From NCBI GenBank assembly GCA_025531455.1, contig JAMYHL010000082.1, positions 62,001-126,000 on the forward strand: 64,000 nt of DNA. The letters are read 5' to 3'. This document shows positions 33,362 through 43,792 of the stretch, piece after piece. How positions within the stretch are numbered: position 1 is the stretch's first letter; every line of letters begins with the position of its first letter. The DNA comes from Apiotrichum sp. Y4204 (lineage: Eukaryota > Basidiomycota > Tremellomycetes > Trichosporonales > Trichosporonaceae). The position numbers and the translations under genes are program-made. Under the pieces are notes generated by a model. The model was not told the origin of the DNA. It saw only the letters and a list, made by a program, of their open reading frames with translations, and made no database searches.

Positions 33362-35911
33362 ATGTCCGACGCAGCACAACTCCAGCGCCTGACTGTGGTA
33401 CAGCTCAAGGCAAGATGCCAAGAGGTGAGGACCCTACCATCCCCAAACCCAACCGGCTCGGGGTTACAGACCACCCACAGAGAGGGAACTGTTGGAATCC
33501 GCAAATGCAGGCATTGGAATCCAGGTGGCGGAGAGCCCTCATTCACAAACCCTCGCACATGGCGCCCTCCGCCACCCTTGCAAGCCTCGCACGCCTCACA
33601 AGCCTTGCAAGCCTCACATGATCTCATTTGTATTGACCACCACCCCGACGGCCGCGGCACTTACCATCTTCCTTTACCTCCCTTTTCTCCCTGTCTGACC
33701 AGCCCAGCTTGGCATCCAGGGCATTTCCAAACTCAATAAAGCTCGCCTCGTCGAGCGAATCCTGGACGCCACCACAGCCAACGGGCAAGCATCCTCGGCC
33801 AGTGTCCCCAACGCCAAAGCCGCACCCACTAAGCGCGGGAATCTCAACAATGTCCCGGCCGAGCCGAGCCCGAACGCCAAACCGTCACGTATTTCCAGTA
33901 CAAATGATATTGCTCTTCGGGGATCGCAGTCGGGGAATGATACCTTCTCGCCACCCAGTCAAGACCTGACGAAAGATGACTCAAATAATGCGTCGCGATC
34001 GGGGCCAGCCGCGGTCCCTCCGGCCGAGAAGACGGCAAGATCTCAAGACCCAGGATCCTCCACAGTGTCAGCAGCAGAGCCGGTGACACGATCAAGCAAG
34101 AAACGCACCCGGACGGCGAGTGACTCCAAGACCAAGGGAACATCAACCGCTACTTCATCCGAGACCAAGCCAAAGCCAAAGGCTCCCAAGAAAGCCCGTG
34201 CATCGAGCAAGACTGTCACGGGCAAACAACTGCCTTCCCTGCCAAACGGACCCGACTCACTGTCGCTTCAGGCGCCGTCTTTAAACGTCTTACCTCTTCC
34301 AGCTCCATCCACTCACCAACCTGCAATATCATCTGCCTCGACCAAGGAGCTGAGGAATGCACTCATCCAACCTGATCTGAAAACTACTGCTTCCCCCAAG
34401 ACCAAGGCCGCAAAGCCCCCCAGGGGTGTCTTAGCCACCGCGATAACTTGCCGGTCCGGCATTCTGCCACAATTGTCTCGTCCATCCAACGCAGCTCGAC
34501 CCCTTGCGGGGCGGTCTAACACGAAATCAGGGCGTGGTGTAACATCTGTGACGCCGTCTCGCAAGTTCACACCTCTCAAACAATTGCCAAAACCAGCAAA
34601 AATACAAACATCTCAATCAATACAAACATCCCCGCAGATCGCAACTTTCCCACTCGTCCCGCTGATTTGTACTGACGAGTTTCCTGAGGGCACAGAAGAG
34701 AACCGGATCGCCCATGTCAAGTCCCATTTCGTCAATCGTCTTTTTGTCCGGCTCAACGGAACTCGAAACCCGCCGGTGCTCGCTCCGCCTTTTCCCGCTC
34801 TATTCTCGTACCCCAAACAATGGGATGGGCGCCTTGCTTTTCCTGGAATCCATCCCGACGTGTTTTCTGTTTCAAACATTGCCCTAACGGTCGCCATGCG
34901 TTTCTGGATTGCACGTGCCCATACCATGTTTCAACTGGGAGCGGCGCAGGAGTGGAGCGTCAATGCCAACGGAATTGGACTTCTGGGGCCGGACATGGCA
35001 CAATGGCCGCCTGTCATGTCGTGCAAGAGGATCGTGGAGGAGCTCTATCTGGTCACAACCCGGGAGCATCCTGAGGGAAGCTCCATCCACGCCAACTCTC
35101 GTGAACGCCATGTGCAGGTACGATACATCGTCCTGGCCGAGACCGGCGACGTTATTGCAAGCTCCAGGCAAAGTCCCTCCGATCCTGAGAAAGCTGTGAG
35201 CGTTCAACTTGTGGAAGAGTGTGTAGTTCGGCCCGACTGGTATTCGTACCTCCAGAATGCCATCGAACTTGAGAGCCCAAATATTAATGGAGACTCTCCC
35301 ACACTGAGCAATCTTTTGTCGAAGGTCAAGACGAAGGATCAAGCAGACTTCCCGTCGGGGATCAACAAGGCTTGGGCCGAGAAGCAACCGGGATTCCAGG
35401 AAGCCCTGGATGTTGCCAAGCGAGTGGTTCTCACCAGCTGTATGCTGAACAGGTGAGCCAGATTGACAAAGCTGACATTTCAATCTGGGCGTTAGTTGAC
35501 AGACCCTCAGTTTCAGCGGGGAGCACCTCGATGCTATGCAGATGGAGGCGTCGTGGCTCAACCAAAGTGCCATATCGACACGCAAGTCGAAACGGTCAAT
35601 TGAGCTGTATCTTCCCGAGTAAGTTTCGAGACATGAGTCTCAGTACTGGGTAATCTGCTAATTCTCACAGATCACATCAGGTCATGTCCGTCCATTTTCT
35701 TCCTCCGCCCTTTCATCCATCACTCGCTGTGGTCCATCGCCATGCCGGCCGGTCCGAGTATGTCCTGAAGGACACCGGCCACGTTGTCGGCGATGAGGAC
35801 GGCGTCTGTGAGCTGTGGCAAGGGATTCTCGGCTGCGACTACAAGGGAAATGAGAAGGATACGCTCAACTTCTGGAAGGGATGGGAGAAGCGACTCCGAC
35901 AAGGTGACTGA
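33362..35911 (+). CDS. SAP-domain protein, unknown C-terminal domain
   Basis: Probable nuclear DNA-binding or chromatin protein. Exons 33362-33424, 33708-35452, 35511-35618 and 35671-35911 give 718 residues; the introns are 283, 58 and 52 nt. The SAP helix-extension-helix is assembled across intron 1: LQRLTVVQLKARCQE + LGIQGISKLNKARLVERIL (about 8-40), with the typical LK..C..LGI.G.K..LV.RI pattern. Residues 45-260 are Ser/Lys/Pro-rich and basic (TRSSKKRTRT, KPKPKAPKKA), with likely nuclear localisation signals. From about residue 300 a folded region begins (VPLICTDEF, NRLFVRLNG, FPALFSYPKQWDGR, WYSYLQNAIEL) that I cannot assign. The last exons end in a Trp-rich helix (FWKGWEKRLRQGD). Codon use is less GC-biased than in neighbouring blocks. 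Confidence 0.82.
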
Positions 35912-36985
35912 GCGATGTCATCGGGCGTGCTGTCGATCACGCTAATGGTAAGAGGCGGCAAGAGGCGGCAGGGGACGTTCATTGGAGTCTCGGGCTGATG
36001 GGCGTAGATCTCGCACTCGCCCTCGTTCCCTTGCATCCGTCATCATAACGGGTCTTCGTGGCCGAGACATGGACCTTATCCGCTGCGGTGGCTGCAACTT
36101 GTGGCTCAGGCCCGGCGTTTCATCTCGTTCCGCAATTGGGCTCCACATCAGTGACGGTTCAACGGCGGTCTCAATCTCACGCATTCCTGACAACTTCTCT
36201 CATTGCAGCTCCACCTCGCAACTCTTTCTTCATCTCAAACCGCAAGTCACTCTCATTCCGGTATACCGTTTCTCCTTTTCATGTCCCAGCCTCGGACTCT
36301 CACTTCTGACTCTGGACACTTGACATCCCGCCGGCCAGCCCTCTGTATCCCGCCTCGATCGTGCCGTTGATACCTTATACTACTGAGCTTATGGATGTTA
36401 TATTACGCTCCCTTCGAAGGATATCGTCCATTGCACGTTCCAGTTGGCGGCTAAAGGCCATGAGTGATGTTTTCCTGGGCCATCGTACCACATATCAAGA
36501 TCACTAACTTCATTCAACACTTTTGCGGAATCATTGTCACGCTCCCCCACATTCTCGCTCGGCCTAAAGTGATGTGGATCCACATGGGCGTTGCGCTTTG
36601 CTGCTCTGCCGTCGTACTATTGCGCTCCTGGCCGCGGCGCACTCGCAGTGTGCAGGATACGCGATCAACCTGATTGCCGCGAGGGAGGCACAGCAGGAGC
36701 CGAAGCAGTATAGACCCAGCCAGAGTGGGAACTTAGAAGGCAGCTCCACGTTCTACTGTTCAAATGACCACAACACCTCCAATGCACCTGACCGACCATA
36801 CCCAGAGCGGTCTTGCGGCTCGGGATGTTACGGGTGGCGCGCGCAAGTCGACCTGAACAGCACACCGCCTTCACCGATCCCAAAGCCATGATAGTCCGCC
36901 GCGCCGAGACCCGTGATCCGGAGTGCCTCCTTCACCACCCCGCGCGCTCCGAAAAAGGATATGGAGCCGCTCTCGCGACGCGCTT
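35912..36985. other. Intergenic region
   Basis: About 1.1 kb after the SAP gene. No gene is recognised. GGCAAGAGGCGGCA-type short direct repeats occur at 35953-35970. A T5 run on the minus strand (36956-36952) probably terminates tRNA-Asp. Confidence 0.5.
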
Positions 36986-37064
36986 CTTCCTGACGGAGAA
37001 TCGAACTCCGATCTCCCGCGATCTCAGTGACAAGCGAGCATACTAGCCGTTATACGATCAGGAA
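36986..37064 (-). tRNA. tRNA-Asp (GTC) with 7-nt intron
   Basis: On the minus strand the acceptor TTCCTGA (37064-37058) pairs with TCAGGAA (36993-36987); the discriminator is G36986. The anticodon stem CTCGC/GCGGG has one T-G wobble. The loop gives T, T, GTC (37031-37029), A. A 7-nt intron (37027-37021, CTGAGAT) at the 37/38 site is then followed by C38. The T arm is CGGAG-TTCGATT-CTCCG. A T5 terminator lies 30 nt downstream. A decayed copy is at 14093-14171. Confidence 0.92.
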
Positions 37065-37513
37065 GGCGATATCTGGAGAATGGCGGCGTTGGGAAGTGTG
37101 CGGACATGTGGCTCGGTGGAAGGTAGGATTGCTGTTTTCGGATGCTATTTTCATCGGCGGGATTTGCGGTGTGATCGTCAGGAGAAAGGTTGGAGATTGG
37201 TGCGCGTGTCGCTTGGGGATTGGTGGATGCTGATCTGTTGATCGGAAGAGGGAGGTTGAGAAGATCAAGGGGGGATCGTTGGTGCGTTGGTGGGGATCTT
37301 ATATCAGAGGCGAAATGGAGGCGCGGAATGTGGATGACGGTGTATGTGGGGCCCCAGTGACCCATCTCGTGAATCCACTTCACGCAATCCACTTCACGCA
37401 GCTCTTCCAGTGTCCGTCCATTCCTCTTCCACTCTCCTCTCCTCGCACATCCGCTCAGCGACCTCAGCCTCCCACCTCCCAGCCAGTGTAATGCGTAAAA
37501 GAACCATCGGAAC
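37065..37513. other. Intergenic: tRNA-Asp upstream and F-box-like promoter
   Basis: 449 bp without a gene. An 18-bp near-tandem pair (AATCCACTTCACGCA, twice, about 37373-37400) lies about 110 bp before the F-box-like start. Confidence 0.5.
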
Positions 37514-38644
37514 ATGATCGCGGACAGAGCGCGAGAGCCAGAACCCGCGGCACTCGACATTCTCATGTATCCCCACCTCCTGGACGCCATAATCGCTTTC
37601 GCCGCATATCCCGTCCTCCTTACTCTGCGCGGGACATGCACAACGCTCCGTGATGCCGTTGACGCGGAGCTGTTCGCCCATGTCGGAGCAGAGGTGCGCC
37701 CCATACGCGGGAAGAGCGCGCCCGCCCACATGGTAATCACCAACCTGAGGATAACCCGGGATGGCGGGCGGTGCGTCCTCCCAATATTATACCCCACCCC
37801 CACAGAGCTCGAACTGCTGTACGACGAGGCCGAGGGGAGAAACACTTTCCGCTGGATCCCGCGCTTCTCCCTACCAGCATTCTTAAACCCCGCAACGGCC
37901 AGGCGCGCAGAGCGCGACCGCGTAGCCGCCGCCTCGCGGGCGCGGCAGCTCGCGCACGTCCGCACAATGGACCAGTGGCCGTCCATGACCAACATCTACT
38001 CTTCCGAGCATCTCGCCGCCTTTCTCCCGCGCCAGGCGGGGCTTGAATATCGTGTCTTCCGCCGTATATTCGGTGGTAGGCAGCTCGCGCCCCTCCCATC
38101 GCCTGCGAGGCCGACCACCATCATCGACTTTATCCTCAAATCCCCGAAAGGAACTTTGGAAGTACCCTTCTGTACGCGGCACGTCCTCAACTTTGCGGGA
38201 ATCCGCCCCGAGGGGCTGTATGCCTGTTCCCTAGCGTACGCGGGCGTGGGGGAGATTGCCGTCGTCCTCGCCTCGGTTGTAAATCACGACCCGCCAGAAG
38301 CTACGGAGTGGGCGCTCTCGGACGACGATGTGCCAATGTCCGTCCCGGGGCTGGTTCTCTACACGCTGCGCGACGCGGTATGCGGAGGCGCGAGCGTCGA
38401 GTTCGTAGGTCTCGAAGCGGTGGGTACGTGGCCCCGCGGCCGGCCGGGCGATGCCCAGCTGCATGCCGCGTGGCGGCGCAGACTTGTGCAGATCTGGACT
38501 CGCAGGTGGGAGAATAGGACTATATCGTGGGCACAGGTGGAGCGCGCGGCGCGAGAGCAGGTCAGGTTTACGACCCGCGCGGCGTGGCTCGCGAGCGCGC
38601 CGGACGAGGAGAAGATCTGGCCCTTGTCGCTTCCGCAGTTTTAG
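37514..38644 (+). CDS. F-box-like hypothetical protein (paralogue B)
   Basis: Single exon, 376 residues. The N-terminus has ALDILMYPHLLDAIIAFA, LLTLRGTCTTLRDAV and ELFAHVGAEV (about 14-62), the same pattern as paralogue A at 19838-20974 and compatible with a degenerate F-box. The middle is Arg-rich (ARRAERDRVAAASRARQ). The C-terminal half has alternating strands (LEVPFCTRHVLNFAGI, GEIAVVLASVVNH) and a Trp/Arg-rich end (AWRRRLVQIWTRRWENR). No enzyme motif is visible. The pair of paralogues on each side of a gene-poor block suggests dispersed duplication. Function unknown. Confidence 0.75.
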   Translation: MIADRAREPEPAALDILMYPHLLDAIIAFAAYPVLLTLRGTCTTLRDAVDAELFAHVGAEVRPIRGKSAPAHMVITNLRITRDGGRCVLPILYPTPTELELLYDEAEGRNTFRWIPRFSLPAFLNPATARRAERDRVAAASRARQLAHVRTMDQWPSMTNIYSSEHLAAFLPRQAGLEYRVFRRIFGGRQLAPLPSPARPTTIIDFILKSPKGTLEVPFCTRHVLNFAGIRPEGLYACSLAYAGVGEIAVVLASVVNHDPPEATEWALSDDDVPMSVPGLVLYTLRDAVCGGASVEFVGLEAVGTWPRGRPGDAQLHAAWRRRLVQIWTRRWENRTISWAQVERAAREQVRFTTRAAWLASAPDEEKIWPLSLPQF

Positions 38645-38952
38645 AAGACTGGACTGCTGATGTATGGTGATATAATGCATGTCTCCTCGCAGAGTACCTG
38701 CAATCTCCCGCACCACCCGCTCGGGGACGCGTGTCGGCGCCTCACGGTGGCGGGCAAGGATGGGGAAGATAGAATTGAAGGAGAGGGATATGGCCTGAGA
38801 GGCCGTCGCCACACGTCGGTATCCTTTACACTCGCGAGTGGGGATGGTACGTAAGAAACGGCAATGCTCTACACGAGACAGCCGCATTGCCGCGCAGTGG
38901 CCCACCATCCATACCAAGTACATGCCATCTATCGCCTACAAACAAACCCATA
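38645..38952. other. Short convergent intergenic region
   Basis: 308 bp between the stop codons of the F-box-like gene and Prp46, which converge here. Nothing else is seen. Confidence 0.5.
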
Positions 38953-40582
38953 CTATGCCATCTCGGAGTAAATCTTGATGGTCTTGTCCGCGCCGCCGGT
39001 GATGAGACGCGTGCCCGTCTTGTCAAACGACGAGCAGAAGATGCCCTGGGGTTAGTGATACGGAACTGGGCTGCTGCGAAACCGGCGTGGCATGTCCGGA
39101 CTTACCGATTCGGCGTCCAGCGAGCCCGGCTGCGGAATGTCCTTGAGGTGCTGGAACGGCAGGCCGGTCGCATAGTCCCACATGGTCATTGTGCCGTTGT
39201 CCGCGCCCGAGAAGAGCACGCCCTCCTCGTTGACGGACAGCGTGTTGATGATCGCCTCGTGGCCGGAGAAGTTGAAGACGAAATTGCCGTCTGGGAACTT
39301 CCACTTTTTGATGCTGAGAGCAGTGTCAGGATGGAGACTCAGTGAGGATAGTGGCTAAACGGGGGCATCTCCCAGCAACTCTTCCGAGACTCACTTATTT
39401 CCGCCGGCCGACCCGGACGCAAAGCTAAACTCCTGCGGGGCGAGCGTGAGCGCGCGCACGCTCTTCTTGTGGTGCGTGAGCGTGGCCATCGACTTGCCCG
39501 CCGCGAGGTCCCACAGGCGGATCGTGCTGTCCATGCTGCCCGAGACAATCTGCGGGTCGAGCGCCTGGCACTGCACGTTGGCGACTGTGCTCGTGTGCCC
39601 CGTGAGCGTGAAGATGTTGGCACGCGAACGCATGTCCCACACGCGCACCGCGGCGTCGCGGCCGCCAGTGACGAGGACGTCGAGTGTCGGGTGGAGACTG
39701 GGGTGAGAACGGAAATCCAGCATCACACTCACGCAAGAGAGTACACGCCGGAGAAATGGCCGTGATAGTGCCGGATAACGCGGTTCGTCTCGAGATCCCA
39801 GCACTTGACCATCTTGTCCTCTCCACACGAGAACATGTACGGGTGGCGGTCGGAGATTGCAAGCCCGCGGATTGTCGACACGTGGCCCGTAAGCGAGAGC
39901 TTGAGCTCGCCGCTCGCAAGGTCCCAAATCTAGACGATATCAGCACCCGACGCGCGTTTCCATTTCCACCCACCTTGATGACCCTGTCGCCCGCACCCGT
40001 CGCAAACCACTGGTTCCCCGGCTCGACCGCCACGGCGCGCACCCAGCCCATATGTCCCGAGATCACGCGGCTCAGCTTCCACTGGGGGTGGTAAACGGGC
40101 TTGACCTCGCGCGCCTCCTTTTTGCGCATGAGCGCCTGTGACAGCCGGCTCCCCGCCGCCCCGCCGTCGGCCGCAAAGCCCTGCTGGTGGCGGAACTTTA
40201 CGAGCGAGCGCGGCGCGTCGCTCGCCGCCGGCGCTGATGCTGAGCTTCCCGCATCGCCAGCAGTAAGCAGCTTCACCCCCGGACTCGGTCCCGGCGCCGC
40301 TGCCGGCCCTGGCCCAGTTGCCGGGCGCTTCGGCCCCGCGGGACCAGCCTGCGCAGCGAGGATCGGCGGGAGCACCTGTACGTCCGCGTACTCGGCCGCC
40401 AGCTTTGTCGCGAGCTTGATCTTGTTCCTGGGGTTAGATGGACACCTAAAAACTCATCTATCTACTCACGCGCGTTCCAGTCCCCCCGTACCGAGATCGT
40501 GGCCGTATACTGCGCGCGCGCGCTTCGCGCCCCGCGCGACGAGGTCCGCGAGCGGCGGGAGGGTGGATGTGGAAGCGTCCAT
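38953..40582 (-). CDS. PRP46: Pre-mRNA splicing factor Prp46/PLRG1 (WD40)
   Basis: Core component of the Prp19-associated (NTC) spliceosome complex. Six exons (40582-40470, 40427-39974, 39929-39733, 39697-39395, 39313-39106, 39045-38953) with introns of 42, 44, 35, 81 and 60 nt give 455 residues. The N-terminus is Ala/Pro-rich. Before the propeller stands the family-specific [20 protein letters not shown] (about 155-174). Seven WD40 blades follow, with recognisable [56 protein letters not shown] and [12 protein letters not shown] repeats. The last blade ends in [14 protein letters not shown]. The order and wording of the blades match PRL1/PLRG1/Prp46 rather than other WD40 proteins. A housekeeping gene; the splice sites chosen keep every blade intact. 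Confidence 0.95.
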
Positions 40583-41762
40583 CGCTGGGAGTGCGAGAGT
40601 CGGAAGGAAACTGCTCGGACGAAGGACTGGATCCAGTGTCGACGCTTGTGCTGATGAGGATGGAGGGTAGAGGGTGAGGGTGGAGGGTGGTTGTGATGTG
40701 GATGGATGGCGATGGTTGTTGGATTGTTGTTCAAAGTCGATGCAATATACAGTGTTGCATCACTCGAAGCAGTGGCCCGCATGCCGGGAATATTTCTGCC
40801 ACCATTTTTTGCCTATTTTATCCCATCTCACCCCCAAAATATACACACACACACATTCAACATCGAGGCCCAAGCTCCACAAACTCCAAACGATGTGGAC
40901 GATGCCACAATGCAACGATCATAATACAAAGCTATGGCCATGCATGCAGTAGTGTGCTCGAGTAGTTGTTAGAGCTCACAGACGACTACGTAGCATACAC
41001 GGCGAAGCATGCCGCTCACAGATGTCACAGCTTGCCGCCAAAACTATTGTCATCGCCTAGGGGGGGGGGGGGGGGGGGAGGCAAAAGATGGCGGCGACTC
41101 TCCGTATCGGGATCCCGCCCCGCACGGCGTGGTGGCAGTGCCATATCCCCCCTCCCGCAGCTTGATACAGCATGCTCCAAGCGTTGCAACTCACAGGATC
41201 GCGTCCGGCGCGCGGCGCACTCACATGCTCACATGGCGTACAAGCTCCAGAACTCGCGCTCCATATGGGCTTGGCGTCCATTCCTGGTCGTGCAGTCCTG
41301 ATTCCGGGCCGCATTCCGCGTGCTTCCAGCTCCGGGACCGGGACCGGGTCGCAGTCTAATTCCTAACCTTATGCCCCATGCCAGATCAATGGGGGCCGGA
41401 GGCTCACCCACAAGACGCACATCATATAATGCACAGGTCGAGGTTGAGCCCAGCCTCCCCCCATTCTCATTTCCCCCCATCGCAGAGTTATAAAACACGC
41501 TGCATCGCAACAGGTCAACTAGGGAATATCAAAATACAGGGATAGCCGCCCGGCGGCGCTCTACGTCGTCAATCTAGCTCGCCTACTCGCACAACATTGT
41601 GACCGGGGTAGCCGGTCGATTATGGCCCGCATGGCCTGCTTTTGTTCCATCTATGCGCCATGGACGGCGACGTCGACATGGCCCGATTTCGTCACCATGA
41701 GGAAAGGGTACCATGGATCCGCTCCATACGCGGGGCGGAGGGAGGAATGTGGGGCCGCAGAT
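40583..41762. other. Intergenic region with homopolymer
   Basis: About 1.2 kb between Prp46 (start) and the Pro/Ala-rich gene (stop), both leftward. No gene is seen. It contains a run of 20 G at 41059-41078 and a CA-rich run near 40846-40856. Confidence 0.55.
41059..41078 (+). repeat. G20 homopolymer
   Basis: Twenty consecutive G, the longest homopolymer I noticed in the window. Its exact length may be a sequencing or assembly artefact. Confidence 0.85.
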
Positions 41763-43792
41763 TTAAACCACCCGCGGGTGCTGCTGGACGTTCACGGCGG
41801 GGCGGACGGCCGGCGACGACGGGCGTTCCGGCGTGCAGGTTCCGCTGCCGCTTCCGCGGCGGCCCCATGTCGGGCGCGTCTTGTAGTCGCGGAGGTCGAA
41901 GCCGAGCGCGGCGGTCGACGAGCGGTGCGGGTGGTATGCGTCATCCTCTGCGGCGTGAACCTCGGGGGCGTCGACATAGTCCTCGCCGGGGGGCGAGGGC
42001 GAGCGCCGGCGGCCCGGCGTCGCGTCTCCGTCCCCCAGGGCTGCAAGGTTGCTTGCCGTGAGCTTTGGCGAGCTCGGCACTTGCGGCTCCTCCTCCTCCT
42101 CCTCCGCCTCGTCGATCCCGTCTACCTGTGGCGGGAGGCTCGGGCGGCCAGTGACGCCGCTAGCGGGGTTGGACGAGGTCGAGTCGGACCGTCCGCGGGC
42201 GCCGTTCGCGGGAACAGAGGCCGAGGACTGAACGCTTGCGTTCGAGGTCACGGACGCGTTCGAGCTGCGGCGCACCTTGCGCCACATCTTTTTTGCACCC
42301 GACGACACGACCTGGCCGAGGTCGACGGCATTTGTCTGGCTGCGGATGTGAGTAAGGATGAATGGACGGGCGGGACCCGGACATGACATGACATGGCATG
42401 GGCATGCATGCGGGTGGGGTGCGGTGTGATCGTGTGATCGTGTGCCAAGAGTGACGGCTGCTAGCCATCACGACGAGACAGTTGATACAGTTCCCACACA
42501 AACGACCGTGCGCCCACCTGTGTGGCCACGCACGGCCCGCGGATCCAATGATCCAATGATCTGCGGGGCCCAAGCGGCCAAGCCAAGCCAAAGCCAAGCA
42601 CTTTCGGAATCCGTACTCACTTTCTGGTGCTCTGGAACTTTTGCTGGTACGCCTCCCACTCTTCGTCGGTCATGTACACCTTGTTCATGCCGCCGCGCGA
42701 GTTGCCGGGTGTGGTGCCCTGTGCGTGGAGCATGTTCTTGCGGGCGAGGACACCGAGGGTGATCGAGTTGCGGCGGCGGAGGTCGGCGGGGCGCTCGGGG
42801 CAGTTTCCAAAGCGGATCTTTGGCGACGACGAGCCGGTGAGGCGCGGGAGCGCCGAGGTGGTGAATGCGCTGCTGGCGGTGGATTCCGTCTCGTACTCGG
42901 AACTGCCGTCGTATTGTCCTGCGTGGTCCGTGTTTATGACCGTCGGCGCCGAAACAGCCGAGTAGCCGCCGGCAGAGTAGCCACTGGCAGAGGGGATAGA
43001 GCCGACAGTGGACGCGGCGCTGGCAGTGGGGGACGAGCCGGCGGTGGTCATCGAGGGGGTGAGGCTCTCTGCCGAGCCGGCAGTGTGGGAAGTCCCAGTA
43101 GTGGTTGCGGTATTAGTGGTGGATGGAGGTGCGGCGGGCGCGGCTGTCTTTACTGGGCTCGCAGCCGCGACGCCGGGGGGAGGGGGGATGATCGGGGGTC
43201 CGATGGGGAGGCCCTTCTTGTCGCATGGGCGGAGGATGGAGTATGCTGGTGCGACGTTGCGCGGCGGGGGGCGGCACGGCGGCGGGGTCGGCGGCGAGGC
43301 GGGGGCATCGGTGCCAGGGGCGGGGGCATCGGTGGCCAGGGCGGCGTTGCTAATGGAAGCGGCCCTAGCGGGAGCGGGAGGAGCAGGGGCGGCGTTGCCA
43401 GCAGCAGTAGGAGCGGGCGGGGGAGGAGCTGGAGTGGCGTTGCCAGGAGCCGGAGCGGTAGGGGCAACCGGAGTCGCAGGGTTGCCAGCGGCGTGGGCGT
43501 GGGATACCTCGACGGCATCGAGGCCGACATTACCTGCGTGCGGGACATTACCGGCGTGTGGAACATGACCAGCGGGGGGGACATGACCAGCCGGGACATT
43601 ACCAACTGGGGCCGGGCTCACGGGGGCATGGCTCACGGGTGTCGCCTGCGCAGCCACCGGCGGCCTGACGGGCGATGGTGCGGCGGGGGCAGCTGGGGTG
43701 GAGAGGCGCATGCTGGCGGGGGAGGGGCCGATCGGCGTCGCGGGGGAGCGGGTTGGGGTGGCCGACGTCGGCGACGCTGTGGCGACGGACAT
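41763..43792 (-). CDS. Pro/Ala/Ser-rich protein of unknown function
   Basis: Large disordered protein. Exon 1 (43792-42621) and exon 2 (42339-41763) around a 281-nt intron give 582 residues. Residues 1-170 are Pro/Ala/Gly repeats, including a short repeated pattern of GNVPAGHVPP and GNVPHAGNV type at about 64-90. More ordered blocks are YSILRPCDKKGLPIGPP (about 187-203), KIRFGNCPERPADLRRRNSI...LGVLARKNML (about 330-360) and KVYMTDEEWEAYQQKFQ (about 370-386). The last two look like conserved short linear motifs of an uncharacterised fungal family. The C-terminal exon has KKMWRKVRRSS, a Glu run, and Ser/Pro-rich sequence with possible phosphorylation sites. There is no signal peptide or membrane helix. 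I cannot name a function. The long open frame on the opposite strand is a composition shadow. Confidence 0.75.

Noticed and set aside
38953..40582. Generic WD40 / G-protein beta subunit
   Set aside because: The [16 protein letters not shown] pre-propeller segment and blade order are specific to Prp46/PLRG1.
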